A stretch of DNA of 35,453 nt from an uncultured Arsenicibacter sp. Lineage in GTDB: Bacteria > Bacteroidota > Bacteroidia > Cytophagales > Spirosomataceae. Made by a program: the position numbers and the translations under genes. The notes under the pieces are model-generated. The model was not told the DNA's origin, searched no databases, and saw only the letters and a list, made by a program, of their open reading frames with translations. The stretch lies in assembly GCF_945952095.1 (NCBI RefSeq), contig NZ_CAMFHL010000056.1:1-35453 (forward strand), in the 5' to 3' direction. Shown in pieces: positions 17,593 to 26,043 of this stretch. Position 1 is the stretch's first letter. The number at the start of each line of letters is the position of its first letter.

Positions 17593-18486
17593 ATGAAGCT
17601 GAACCATCTAATGGCGTACTGTAACGAGCGTTTCCCGGTCGTTAACATGGCGCTGTTTGCCATCCTTTTTCTGACGGTCTACTCCGTAGCCCGTTTTTTT
17701 GCGCCGCTGCCTGCCCATACTGCCTTTACCGGTACGGATGGTTGGGGAATGATGGCCGTCATTTCGTTTTTCTTCCGGCTACGGGTCTTTGATGAGGTTA
17801 AAGATTATGACCTCGACTGCATTAATTATCCGGACCGGGTACTGCAATCGGGGCGGGTGACGTTGCGGCAGCTTACGCGTTTATCGCTGGCCGGTAGTCT
17901 TATTGAGGTGAGCTGGTCAATCTACCAGGGACCGGTAACGCTCATGGCCTGGGGGCTGGCGCTGGGTTACAGTCTGCTGATGCGGTACGAGTTTTTTGTC
18001 AGTAGCTTTCTGAAAAAACGGCTCCTGCTGTATGCCGTCAGCCACATGCTCATCATGCCGCTGGTCATTTACTGGGTCTGGTCGGCATACATGCCGGTGG
18101 GTGCAGCCTTGCAGGCACTGGGGCTTCTGGCAGGCCTGAGTGTGCTGAGCGGTTTTTCATTTGAACTGGCCAGGAAGCTTTATATTCCCGGCGATGAACG
18201 GCCGCTCGTCGATTCGTACACGAAAACAATGGGTTATGTCCCGGCCATTACCAGCGTGCTGCTGGTATTGCTGGCTGGTGTCGGCGTGCAGTTTTATCTG
18301 CTGATGTTGTTACATGCTCCGGTCATTCCTTACCTGCTGACCGGTGGTTTATACGGGCTGACACTCGCAGTTTACGTACAGGCAATTCGCCGGCCGGCCG
18401 CGAAAAAACTGAAAACGGCCGGATTACTCGTTTCACTTTTTATGCTGATGAGCTATTTGTCCGTTATATTGCTGGTAAACCTGTAA
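17593..18486 (+). CDS. UbiA-superfamily prenyltransferase-like membrane protein
   Basis: A 297-residue polytopic membrane protein starting at the ATG at 17593 (MKLNHLMAYCNERFPVVN). The first UbiA metal/diphosphate motif is present as FDEVKDYDLDCINYPDR (D67, E68, D71, D73, D75), including the PxR tail typical of the superfamily. The second conserved loop is FELARKLYIPGDERPLVDSYTKTMG (E191, R194, K195, D207), a variant of the E-RK...DTYSK pattern seen in UbiA relatives that are not ubiquinone or menaquinone enzymes. It should transfer an isoprenoid or related diphosphate-linked group within the membrane. It is the first gene of a plus-strand operon, 12 bp ahead of the PEP-synthase-like gene. 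Substrate is unknown. Confidence 0.82.
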   Translation: MKLNHLMAYCNERFPVVNMALFAILFLTVYSVARFFAPLPAHTAFTGTDGWGMMAVISFFFRLRVFDEVKDYDLDCINYPDRVLQSGRVTLRQLTRLSLAGSLIEVSWSIYQGPVTLMAWGLALGYSLLMRYEFFVSSFLKKRLLLYAVSHMLIMPLVIYWVWSAYMPVGAALQALGLLAGLSVLSGFSFELARKLYIPGDERPLVDSYTKTMGYVPAITSVLLVLLAGVGVQFYLLMLLHAPVIPYLLTGGLYGLTLAVYVQAIRRPAAKKLKTAGLLVSLFMLMSYLSVILLVNL

Positions 18487-18498
18487 CATCAGGCGACT

Positions 18499-21069
18499 AT
18501 GATTATACACGAGAATACCGCACCATCAGCATATACTATTGGCGGTAAAGCGCAGGGACTATACCGGTTGCAGGCCATTGGCATACCGGTACCGCCGTTT
18601 CTGGTGATTCCGGCCGAAACATTTGCCCCGCACCTGACCGGCCTGCCCCCGGACGCCGTTGACCGGCGGCGGGAAAGGCTGACTACGTTTACATTGTCTG
18701 ATGAAGACTGGGCAACGATCCTGTGCTTACTGCATGACCTGGGCTTTCCGGAAAAACCGGTAGTAGTGCGGTCGTCAATGGCGGGGGAAGATGGCAACGA
18801 GCATACCTTCGCCGGCCTCATGGATTCGTTTCTGAACCTGAAAACGCCGGAGGCCGTCTGGCAGGCGGTTGCTGTCTGTGCGGCAAGTGCGTATTCGGAC
18901 CGAGCTGTAGCCTACCGTATGCAGAAGGGCTTACCGGCTGATGCCCGGCCCGCTGTAATCATTCAGCAACAGGTAACACCCGTTGCCAGCGGGGTCTTAT
19001 TCACGACCTTTCCCGACTATCCGCAGGAAATGGCAGCCCATGCGGTTTATGGTTTCGGCGAAGGGCTTGTACAGGGGCAGTTCGATGCCGATGAGTTTTA
19101 CTGGCTGAAAAGTACGGGCGAGCTACACCGGCAGCGTCTGGCTAACAAGACGGAGCAACTGGTCGCCGGTATGGATCAGGGACTCCGGACCGAAGTTATA
19201 GCCGGCCCGGTGCAGCAACAGCCTTGCCTGTCACCATCACAGTTAGCGACTCTTTTTGAGACCGGTACCCGGATCGCGGAGGTATTCGGGAGTCCGCAGG
19301 ATATCGAATTTGTCGTGAACGGGGAGGGGGTATTCATCGTGCAGTCGCGGCCGGTGACGCAGTCCATTCCGGAAATCATTGTCTACGACAACGCCAATAT
19401 TCAGGAAAGCTACTGCGGCGTTACCACACCCCTGACATTCAGTTTTGCGAGCCGTGCCTATGCGACGGTTTACCGGCAGACCATGCATGCGCTCGGGTTA
19501 CCCCGAAAGACTATCACGCAGCAGGAAGATATTGTCCGGAACCTGCTGGGTCTGGTAAAAGGACGGATTTATTACAACATCAATAACTGGTATCGCGGAT
19601 TGCAGTTGTTGCCGTCATTCCGGCAGAACAAGGCCGATATGGAGCGGATGATGGGCCTTACCGAACCGGTTGATTTTGTAAAGGATGTGCGGAAGACGAC
19701 CGGTCGGCAACTGGCCATGCTGCCCGGACTGCTGCTGAATCTGGGCCGGTTGCTGTGGGCATTTTCACGGCTGGATAAGTCGATCCGGTTGTTTAAACAC
19801 CATTTCGATGCGTATTACGCCCGCTTTTATCAGCTAGATCTGGCCACGTTACCGGCTGACGCACTCTGGCAGGAAAAAAATCAGCTGGATCGCGGGTTAC
19901 TTGGCAACTGGTCGGTGCCGATCATCAATGATTTCTACGTGATGATGACGAACGGCCGCGTGGTCCGGCAACTTAAAAAGACCGGTTTCCCGGAACCCGA
20001 TGTCTTTCTGAGCAGCTACCTGTCGGGTAATAAGCAGATTGCAAGCACCAGACCACTGCTGGCCATTCACCGGCTGGCCATAACTGCCCGTCAGGACCTG
20101 GTGCTTTGTGAAGCCATTATCCGTTTACCGGAAGCACTGCACGAATATGTACGGCAGGAGCATACGGCTTTTTATGAGCAGGTTACGCAGTTTATTCACC
20201 AGTATGGTGATCGTACTGTGGGCGAACTGAAGCTGGAAACAGAAACAATGCGCTTAGTGCCGCAGGTATTTTACCAGTACCTGCGCAATTACCTGCTGGC
20301 CGATATTCCGGATGAGCCGGTCAGTGAATACCGCAGTGTTCTGCATGAAACCGCTGCTGCTGAACTGGCCGATAAACTGAAAAGCCGTCCTGCCTGGCAC
20401 CGGCGGCGGGTAATGACCCAACTAAGCCGGTTGCAGCAGGCCATCGAAAACCGTGAACTGCTCCGGCTTGAGCGCACCCGGTTGTTCGGGATGTACAGGG
20501 CTCTGTACATCGCTATGGGCAGGATTCTGACCCGGCAGGGAGTACTGACCAGCGAAAAAGATGTGTTCTGCCTGACAGAAGAAGAGATCGGGCAGGCACT
20601 GAAAAATGCAGCCCCCCTGACCCGTCTGATTCGTGAGCGGAAAGACGAGTTCCGGCGCTACGAAGACGAAGAGGTTCCCGGACGCGTAGTAGTTCCGTCG
20701 CCGCCGGTAGCCGGAAAACAGGTTGCCGGTGCTTTGCCGGATGTGTGGCAGGGTACCGGCTGCGTGCCCGGCATAGTGACGGGAGAGGCCATTGTCATTA
20801 CCGACCCAAAGGATGATCTGAACGTGACCGGTAAAATTGTCTGTGCGCTGCGGACCGATCCGGGATGGGCCGTGTTGTTTCCGACCTGCCGTGCCGTACT
20901 GATAGAAAAAGGCTCTTCACTGTCGCATTCGGTTATTTTGCTGCGCGAGCTGGGCCTGCCAACCGTTATTAATATTCAGGGACTTACCAAAGCGGTTACG
21001 AGTGGTCAGCACCTGACCATTAATGGCCGTACGGGTGAAATCAGACGTATACATCATGCCGGTCATTAA
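18499..21069 (+). CDS. PEP synthase-like / rifampin phosphotransferase-like dikinase
   Basis: An 856-residue enzyme with an N-terminal ATP-grasp PPDK/PEP-synthase domain: GGKAQGLYRL at 15-24, VVVRSSMAGEDGNEHTFAG at 88-106, and DIEFVVNGEGVFIVQSRPVT near 275. A long mainly helical middle region (about 300-700) matches no domain I can name. A C-terminal phosphohistidine swivelling domain follows, with TG..V..ALRTDPGW and KGSSLSHSVILLRELGLPTV, where H810 is the likely phospho-carrier. The TIM-barrel pyruvate-binding domain of true PEP synthase is absent, so the architecture matches rifampin phosphotransferases: ATP gives AMP, Pi and a phosphorylated substrate bound in the middle domain. Given the neighbours, that substrate is more likely a pathway intermediate than an antibiotic. 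It overlaps the GNAT gene by 14 bp. Confidence 0.88.
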   Translation: MIIHENTAPSAYTIGGKAQGLYRLQAIGIPVPPFLVIPAETFAPHLTGLPPDAVDRRRERLTTFTLSDEDWATILCLLHDLGFPEKPVVVRSSMAGEDGNEHTFAGLMDSFLNLKTPEAVWQAVAVCAASAYSDRAVAYRMQKGLPADARPAVIIQQQVTPVASGVLFTTFPDYPQEMAAHAVYGFGEGLVQGQFDADEFYWLKSTGELHRQRLANKTEQLVAGMDQGLRTEVIAGPVQQQPCLSPSQLATLFETGTRIAEVFGSPQDIEFVVNGEGVFIVQSRPVTQSIPEIIVYDNANIQESYCGVTTPLTFSFASRAYATVYRQTMHALGLPRKTITQQEDIVRNLLGLVKGRIYYNINNWYRGLQLLPSFRQNKADMERMMGLTEPVDFVKDVRKTTGRQLAMLPGLLLNLGRLLWAFSRLDKSIRLFKHHFDAYYARFYQLDLATLPADALWQEKNQLDRGLLGNWSVPIINDFYVMMTNGRVVRQLKKTGFPEPDVFLSSYLSGNKQIASTRPLLAIHRLAITARQDLVLCEAIIRLPEALHEYVRQEHTAFYEQVTQFIHQYGDRTVGELKLETETMRLVPQVFYQYLRNYLLADIPDEPVSEYRSVLHETAAAELADKLKSRPAWHRRRVMTQLSRLQQAIENRELLRLERTRLFGMYRALYIAMGRILTRQGVLTSEKDVFCLTEEEIGQALKNAAPLTRLIRERKDEFRRYEDEEVPGRVVVPSPPVAGKQVAGALPDVWQGTGCVPGIVTGEAIVITDPKDDLNVTGKIVCALRTDPGWAVLFPTCRAVLIEKGSSLSHSVILLRELGLPTVINIQGLTKAVTSGQHLTINGRTGEIRRIHHAGH

Positions 21070-22120
21070 CCGTATTCCGTTTCAGCCTGCCGATGCGGAT
21101 CATTTCTTCAGGCTGCTGACACAGCCGTTAGCGGCTATGCCTGAAGCGGAGCCATTGCCTGTGTGGGTGCGCGAACTGTTCCTGGCCGAGGCCGGCCGGA
21201 ACGAAATTGTATTGTATACCGACGGCAGCACAATCCGGCTGACCGGTATTTTCCCGGAAGCATCGGCGGAAGCCTTGTTTGGTTTTTGGGAAACTACAGG
21301 CGATGCAGACACCAACCGGCAGGCCTTTGCGCTGCTGGAAGCCGATGCGCGGCAACGGGGGCGGCAACGGCTGACGGGGCCGGTTAATTTCAACACGTTT
21401 CATGCCTACCGGCTGCGGCTGAATGAGCCGTCATGGGGGGCTTTTGACCGCGAGCCCGCCAACCCGGTGTATTATCCGGCTTTGCTGCGGCAGTTCGGTT
21501 TTGAGGAAAACAGCCGGTTTGAAAGCCGTCGTATCCGGAAAGAGGATATTCCGCTGGCATACCGGCAGAAGAAAACCCTCCTGGAAGCCCTCTCGCTGCT
21601 GCCGTTCCGGTGCATACCGCTCAATCCGGAAACGTGGCAACACTACGATGAGGCTATCTATACCTTGGTCGGGGAGATTTTCAGTGCTAATCCGGCCTAC
21701 CGGCCTGTGTCCCGCGAACAGTTTCACTGGCTCTACGATCAGACTTTTGCGGAAAAACTCTGCCCGTATTCATCAGTCTTGTTTCAGGACCGCAGTACCG
21801 GTAAACTGGTAGCTATGAGCTTTTGCCTGCCCGATTACCAGTCACTGGCTCTGGATCACGGCGGGAAACCTGTTTTTACCCGCGATTATGCCGGATTGTG
21901 CCACAAGACCCTGTTGGTCAAGACCGTTGGCGTTCATCCGGCCTATCGCCGGCAAGGGCTGATGTCATTTCTGGGCGCGTATGGCATGGCGCATTTTCAG
22001 GCGTATTACGAAGAAGTTATCTTCTGCCTGATGCGGGCTGATAATTTCTCCCTCCGGTTTTCAGAACAGCTGCCCCATGAGTCGGCATATTATGCACTTT
22101 TCGGGAAAACGCTGTCGTAA
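21056..22120 (+). CDS. GNAT-family N-acetyltransferase-like protein
   Basis: A 354-residue protein with a C-terminal GNAT fold. Motif A is LVKTVGVHPAYRRQGLMSFL, in which RRQG(L) is the acetyl-CoA pyrophosphate-binding loop. The N-terminal half (about 1-170) contains GPVNFNTFHAYRLRLNEP and NPVYYPALLRQFGFE, which resembles the degenerate first GNAT half of large two-domain bacterial acyltransferases. The ATG at 21056 lies inside the end of the dikinase gene (14-bp overlap), a sign of translational coupling. The 3' end overlaps the convergent kinase gene by 31 bp. The likely role is N-acylation of an amine in the product of this cluster; acyl donor and acceptor are unknown. Confidence 0.82.
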   Translation: MPVINRIPFQPADADHFFRLLTQPLAAMPEAEPLPVWVRELFLAEAGRNEIVLYTDGSTIRLTGIFPEASAEALFGFWETTGDADTNRQAFALLEADARQRGRQRLTGPVNFNTFHAYRLRLNEPSWGAFDREPANPVYYPALLRQFGFEENSRFESRRIRKEDIPLAYRQKKTLLEALSLLPFRCIPLNPETWQHYDEAIYTLVGEIFSANPAYRPVSREQFHWLYDQTFAEKLCPYSSVLFQDRSTGKLVAMSFCLPDYQSLALDHGGKPVFTRDYAGLCHKTLLVKTVGVHPAYRRQGLMSFLGAYGMAHFQAYYEEVIFCLMRADNFSLRFSEQLPHESAYYALFGKTLS

Positions 22121-23280
22121 ACCTCCGTCCGGAACTGCAAAAGCGTGTCGGCATAACTGGCAATAACGCGCGGTAAGAAGGCATAGGGGCTGACACTGTG
22201 CGCCATCATGTAGAGGCCCAGCCGGTGCAGGCCGAAGTCGAGGGCGGCCAGCGCAAAGTGCCGCCGGAAAAGTGCCGGATCATCGTGGGCGCCGGTAAGG
22301 GCATGCAACTGGCTACGGTAGAATTCAAGGTAGGTTTGCCGGAGAGCGTACCGGTCGGTATCCAGAACAAAACACAGAAGTTCCGCTACGTCGTACTGCG
22401 GTATGTGGAAGGTAGCCAGCTCCCAGTCATACACGCAGAATTGTAAGCCGTTTTCTGTTTCCCTGAAGCAGGTATTGCGCGGGTTAAGGTCGTTGTGAAT
22501 GAACGTTTTCGGGACTTTTTCCAGCTCCCGCCAATAAGCCGGTATATGGCCGGCGGCCTGTCGGAGCAGGTCTGCTGCACCTTCCGGATACAGCCCGGGG
22601 AACCGGCCGGTGGCCTGATTGAGCAGGGCCTGCCAGAGTGGTTGCAGACGTACCATATACTCCATAGAGGGTGCATCGTCCTGAAAATTACCGTCAAAGG
22701 GCAGTGGCTTGCTGAGGTGAGCCGCATGCCACGCTGCCAGTTGTGTCAGAGCCGTCCGGATATGATTATCGGTCCACTGTTCCGGCGTCATGGTTGAATT
22801 CATCAGCGTAACCTCGTCCAGGTATTCCATCAGAATGATGTACTGATCGCTGACCGGATCAATATGGACCCCAAAGATGTCCGGCAGCATAGGCGAAGTC
22901 AGGTGCCGGTATACCAGCGTCTCGCGCATGTGCGTATGCTGAAAGCCTGTCTGCGTCCGGAAAGGGGGATAGATGCTCGCCAGCGGCTCACCGCAACATT
23001 GTGCCAGCCCGGCCAGCATAGCGCTGATCTCGCTGCCGTTGGGCTTGATTTTCATGACCATTTTCCGGCTGTGGGGCTGGTCATCAACAGTATACTGCAC
23101 CTGAAAGGCAAAATGGCCCAGAAGTGTATCCGAAACGCCGGCTGTCAGGGTGACCAGAATACTGGCTGAGTTATCGACCGGCAGCGGCTCACAATGCTGA
23201 ACCCGGATATGTTGTCCGGGCATCCGTTGCTGCATAAGCGTTTCAATAAACGCTGGGCTGAAAAAAGTGTGGGTATCCAT
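22090..23280 (-). CDS. APH-like small-molecule kinase (phosphotransferase family)
   Basis: A 396-residue protein-kinase-like enzyme of the aminoglycoside phosphotransferase/choline-kinase group. Kinase landmarks in order: VMKIK with K77 or K79, E120 in RETLVY, hinge ILMEYLD (149-155), catalytic loop FIHNDLNPRN with D264 and N269, and the metal-binding aspartate D285 in CVYDWELAT (the DFG equivalent). APH enzymes phosphorylate hydroxyls of antibiotics, choline, homoserine, fructosamine and the like. It starts 3 bp after the DUF3419 stop codon, so it is the last gene of the minus-strand operon. With an aminocarboxypropyl transferase upstream, phosphorylation of that product or its head group is plausible. 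Self-resistance kinase is the main alternative. Confidence 0.88.
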   Translation of the reverse strand: MDTHTFFSPAFIETLMQQRMPGQHIRVQHCEPLPVDNSASILVTLTAGVSDTLLGHFAFQVQYTVDDQPHSRKMVMKIKPNGSEISAMLAGLAQCCGEPLASIYPPFRTQTGFQHTHMRETLVYRHLTSPMLPDIFGVHIDPVSDQYIILMEYLDEVTLMNSTMTPEQWTDNHIRTALTQLAAWHAAHLSKPLPFDGNFQDDAPSMEYMVRLQPLWQALLNQATGRFPGLYPEGAADLLRQAAGHIPAYWRELEKVPKTFIHNDLNPRNTCFRETENGLQFCVYDWELATFHIPQYDVAELLCFVLDTDRYALRQTYLEFYRSQLHALTGAHDDPALFRRHFALAALDFGLHRLGLYMMAHSVSPYAFLPRVIASYADTLLQFRTEVYDSVFPKSA

Positions 23281-23283
23281 ACG

Positions 23284-24390
23284 TCAGCCTAAAGGGGGAA
23301 TAGGGTGTGTGGCCATGATGTACTGGTTTTTAAAATAAAAACAGGCGGTTTGCCGGGTTTGCCAGGCGGGGAAACAGGACCGGAACCCGGCTTCCGGAGC
23401 CCCGCTGTCGCCTTGTTCCTGCAACAGATTCCAGTAAACGAAACGCAGCGGCCGTTGCGGACCGGCCAGCAGCGACCGGCATACACGGCGGAATTCCGAC
23501 GGACTGGTATACTCGAAAATATTGGACAGACTGGCTTTCGTAATCGCCTGCCCGGCCGGTGATAGCAGGTAACTGATGGCCTCCCCGGTAACTGCCGATA
23601 TGCGGGACAGCCGTTCGCGCAGGGTAGAAAAATGCTGTGCCTGATAGCATGGCGGCAACAAGCCTTCGGGAATATCCTGTGGCCCCAGAAAGAAAAACCG
23701 CGTAAAGAAGTTTTCCCGCACCGGCACAGTGGCCACATGTTCGGTCAGCCGCCGGTAAAACGCGTTTCCCCCCGATTCGCCCGCGTAGCGGAACAGACGC
23801 GGATCGCGCCCTTTGCTCAGATTGGCATTGTCGAAATAGTGGATAAAGGCGTCCCGGAACGGGCTGTTATCGAGTTCCTCCAGAAAAAAACGATATTGTG
23901 ACGGTACATCACCGAAAGTGAACAGGTGCCTGATACGTTCCTGGATGGCATCCGGACAGGTAGCCGGAAAGCCGGTTATGTACGCTTCCAGTTTACCGGC
24001 CGTCAGGATACCAGCGGGATGGCTGTCAAAAAATGACATCCAGTACGCCTTCCGGTCTGCCGGCAGCGACAACGCCAGCTGCTGCGCGGCACGGGCAACT
24101 GCCGGCGGCCCGTCGAGGCCCAGTATTCCCCGCAGCGTTCCCTGATCGTGATGCTCAATAACGTGGATTTTCAGGGCCAGTAAGTCATTCTGTACCGGAT
24201 TAAGATCGATGGCAACGACCTGACGCGGATTTTTGAGTAAGGTGTTCAGCACATTACACCCTGCCGACGTAATGACCAGAACATGGTCTTCGGGCCGGAT
24301 GTCAAGACTGTGGTATACTGTCTGGCTGTCTTCCCAGACCAGAGCGTAACGGATCCGGTCAAGATCGACGCTGTAAAATTCTGACTGCAT
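23284..24390 (-). CDS. DUF3419 (BtaA-like) S-adenosylmethionine aminocarboxypropyltransferase
   Basis: A 368-residue protein of the DUF3419 family, typified by BtaA, which transfers the 3-amino-3-carboxypropyl group of SAM to diacylglycerol in betaine-lipid synthesis. The N-terminal SAM-binding region is well matched: RIRYALVWEDSQTVYHSL, VLVITSAGCNVLNTLL and VVAIDLNPVQNDLLALK. The rest is helical, with PQDIPEGLLPPCYQ near 250 and FVYWNLLQE near 325. No BtaB-type N-methyltransferase gene is nearby, so the product is probably not DGTS. Coupling is very tight: 1 bp after the ANL ligase stop codon and 3 bp before the kinase. Acceptor substrate is unknown. Confidence 0.88.
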   Translation of the reverse strand: MQSEFYSVDLDRIRYALVWEDSQTVYHSLDIRPEDHVLVITSAGCNVLNTLLKNPRQVVAIDLNPVQNDLLALKIHVIEHHDQGTLRGILGLDGPPAVARAAQQLALSLPADRKAYWMSFFDSHPAGILTAGKLEAYITGFPATCPDAIQERIRHLFTFGDVPSQYRFFLEELDNSPFRDAFIHYFDNANLSKGRDPRLFRYAGESGGNAFYRRLTEHVATVPVRENFFTRFFFLGPQDIPEGLLPPCYQAQHFSTLRERLSRISAVTGEAISYLLSPAGQAITKASLSNIFEYTSPSEFRRVCRSLLAGPQRPLRFVYWNLLQEQGDSGAPEAGFRSCFPAWQTRQTACFYFKNQYIMATHPIPPLG

Positions 24391-24391
24391 A

Positions 24392-25837
24392 TTAGACTAA
24401 CTGCTCATAGCGGATTTTTGACTGATGCCGGTCATCTACCGGCAAGCTGTCGCGGAAAAGAATCCGGTCGGCCGTCGTATCCGGAAAATTTAGTTGTAAG
24501 GCGTGCCGGAGTGTGTCGGCTGATGCCGTTCCTTCGACAAATACCGTGAACCCTGCCGCCGTACTTCGGGCCGCAACACGGTCTACGCCCGGTACATGGT
24601 ACAGGACATGTTCGATCTGGTAATGTTGAACGCCCGACCGGATCGTTTCATTGCCCTTACGGCCCGTAAGGATGAGCGACCGGTCGTTTCGCAGGTAGCC
24701 GAAGTCGCCGGTGGCGAGCCATGTGCCGGCAGGAGCGGCAACGTGTGCCCCGCGGACCAGAATCTCGCCGACCGTGCAGGTTTCGCCGGCCGGGCCGTTG
24801 ATTTGGCCCATCGGGTCAATCTTCACCGCAATGGCCGGATGTATGGTACCGACGTTGTACCCCATGGCCGGGTCCGGCATATCGTCATGAACGGCGCGTA
24901 CGGTAATCGGTTCGGCTTCGGATGAACCGTAAATAATATAGATTGTGGCCTCCGGGAAAAACGGTTTTAGTGCCAGACAGAGATTGTCGGGAACCGGTGA
25001 GCCACCGATACCGATAGCCCGGACCGCCGGGAAGATCTGCGGATGACTGTGCAGACAGGCCAGCAATTGCCTGAAATAAAACACATTACCGGTCATGGTT
25101 CCGGCTTGCTGGCTGGTTATCTGCCGGATAATCACTTCCGGCTGCAAGGCCGTCAGCCGGAAGCCGGCCAGATCGGGCAGAATACTGGTGGTGCCGGTCG
25201 CCAGATTATGCAGCAGAATGTTCGGGAACAGCGGAAGATCACGCTGACCGGACCACGCCGGAAACGCATGCTCAAGCGCATTATGCTGTGCCGTTAATAC
25301 CCGGTGACTCCGCCGGATCGCCTTCGGGATACCCGTTGAACCGGAGCTGTGGGAAATGAGGGCAGGCTGGTCGGGCGAAACCGCAGTGGGGAGCGCCCAT
25401 GCCCCGGATGCATCCGGGGCAATATCACTGACCGGAATCAACCGGATTCCCCGCAAACGGAGCAGCCACCCGGCCACGACCGGCAGTTTCCGGGCCAGAA
25501 CAAGCCCCCTGACCCGATGCCGGAACAATAAACGCAACAAGGTCGGGATTGTCGCCGAAGCCGGAGGGAGTACGGGTATGGCGCCATGGGCCATGATGGC
25601 CAGCAGCAGTGTTATAATTGGGCGTGAAACGGGTGAAGCGAGCAATACCGCATCGCCGGGACCTACACCGGACCGGTGCAGCAGTGCCCGGTAAGCTGCC
25701 ACCTGGCTGAGGAGCATGCGGCCGGTTATTTCCTGAGCCGGCCCGGAGCCTTCCGGCCAGATAAGGCAAACCTTATCCGGCGTCCGGCGCAGGGTCTGAT
25801 CAATGAAACGGTAATAATTAACGGGTGTGTCTGGCAT
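24392..25837 (-). CDS. ANL-superfamily AMP-dependent ligase
   Basis: A 481-residue adenylate-forming enzyme. Visible core motifs: P-loop SHSSGSTGIPKA (162-173), YGSSEAEP (A5), WLATGDFGYL (A7), LILTGRKGN (A8), and K474 in HQSKIRYEQL at the far C-terminus, the catalytic lysine of the adenylation half-reaction. It is shorter than typical acyl-CoA synthetases and has no carrier-protein domain. The ATG at 25837 (MPDTPVNYYRF) is preferred over the TTG at 25858. It heads the minus-strand operon ligase, DUF3419, kinase. It should activate a carboxylic acid as the acyl-AMP for transfer to CoA or an amine; a beta-lactone synthetase role like OleC is an alternative for stand-alone ANL enzymes of this size. 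Confidence 0.9.
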   Translation of the reverse strand: MPDTPVNYYRFIDQTLRRTPDKVCLIWPEGSGPAQEITGRMLLSQVAAYRALLHRSGVGPGDAVLLASPVSRPIITLLLAIMAHGAIPVLPPASATIPTLLRLLFRHRVRGLVLARKLPVVAGWLLRLRGIRLIPVSDIAPDASGAWALPTAVSPDQPALISHSSGSTGIPKAIRRSHRVLTAQHNALEHAFPAWSGQRDLPLFPNILLHNLATGTTSILPDLAGFRLTALQPEVIIRQITSQQAGTMTGNVFYFRQLLACLHSHPQIFPAVRAIGIGGSPVPDNLCLALKPFFPEATIYIIYGSSEAEPITVRAVHDDMPDPAMGYNVGTIHPAIAVKIDPMGQINGPAGETCTVGEILVRGAHVAAPAGTWLATGDFGYLRNDRSLILTGRKGNETIRSGVQHYQIEHVLYHVPGVDRVAARSTAAGFTVFVEGTASADTLRHALQLNFPDTTADRILFRDSLPVDDRHQSKIRYEQLV

Positions 25838-25864
25838 AGCTGACCGCTGGGCTGGCAAAAAAGG

Positions 25865-25895
25865 TTCCGGATAGTGAAAAGCAGGTTATCCGGAA
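25865..25895 (-). promoter_or_regulatory. Hairpin TTCCGGATA / TATCCGGAA in the ligase leader
   Basis: A perfect 9-bp inverted repeat with a 13-nt spacer, 27 bp upstream of the ligase ATG, in its promoter or 5' leader. It could be an operator for the minus-strand operon or a terminator for transcripts arriving from the SHOCT side. There is no U-tract on the minus strand, which favours an operator or leader structure. Confidence 0.45.
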
Positions 25896-25936
25896 TCCTT
25901 ACCGGTATTTAAACGCCGGAATCATACAGATCGTAC

Positions 25937-26035
25937 TTATTGCTTCAGCAGCCCTTTCCTGACCGATTTACATTCTTCTTTCGTAATGGCTCCGGTACCC
26001 GGCAACAAACGGAATAGTACCTGATGATGTATGAT
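25937..26035 (-). pseudogene. SHOCT-like C-terminal remnant
   Basis: Directly downstream of the SHOCT gene, an open stretch of 32 codons with no start codon reads LFRLLPGTGAITKEECKSVR then KGLLKQ and a stop. It matches the spacing of a SHOCT motif (L..L...G.IT..E.....K..LL) and of the neighbour's tail (LKTLADEGVLTQAEYETAKQ). An in-frame stop 5' to it and the lack of ATG, GTG or TTG at its head mean it is not translated alone. It reads as the leftover end of a second SHOCT gene. Confidence 0.55.
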
Positions 26036-26043
26036 TTACCAGG

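Noticed and set aside
22090..23280. Dedicated antibiotic-resistance aminoglycoside phosphotransferase
   Set aside because: Kinase motifs fit the broad APH fold only; operon coupling to DUF3419 and a ligase favours a metabolic or self-protection role, so no resistance gene name is given.
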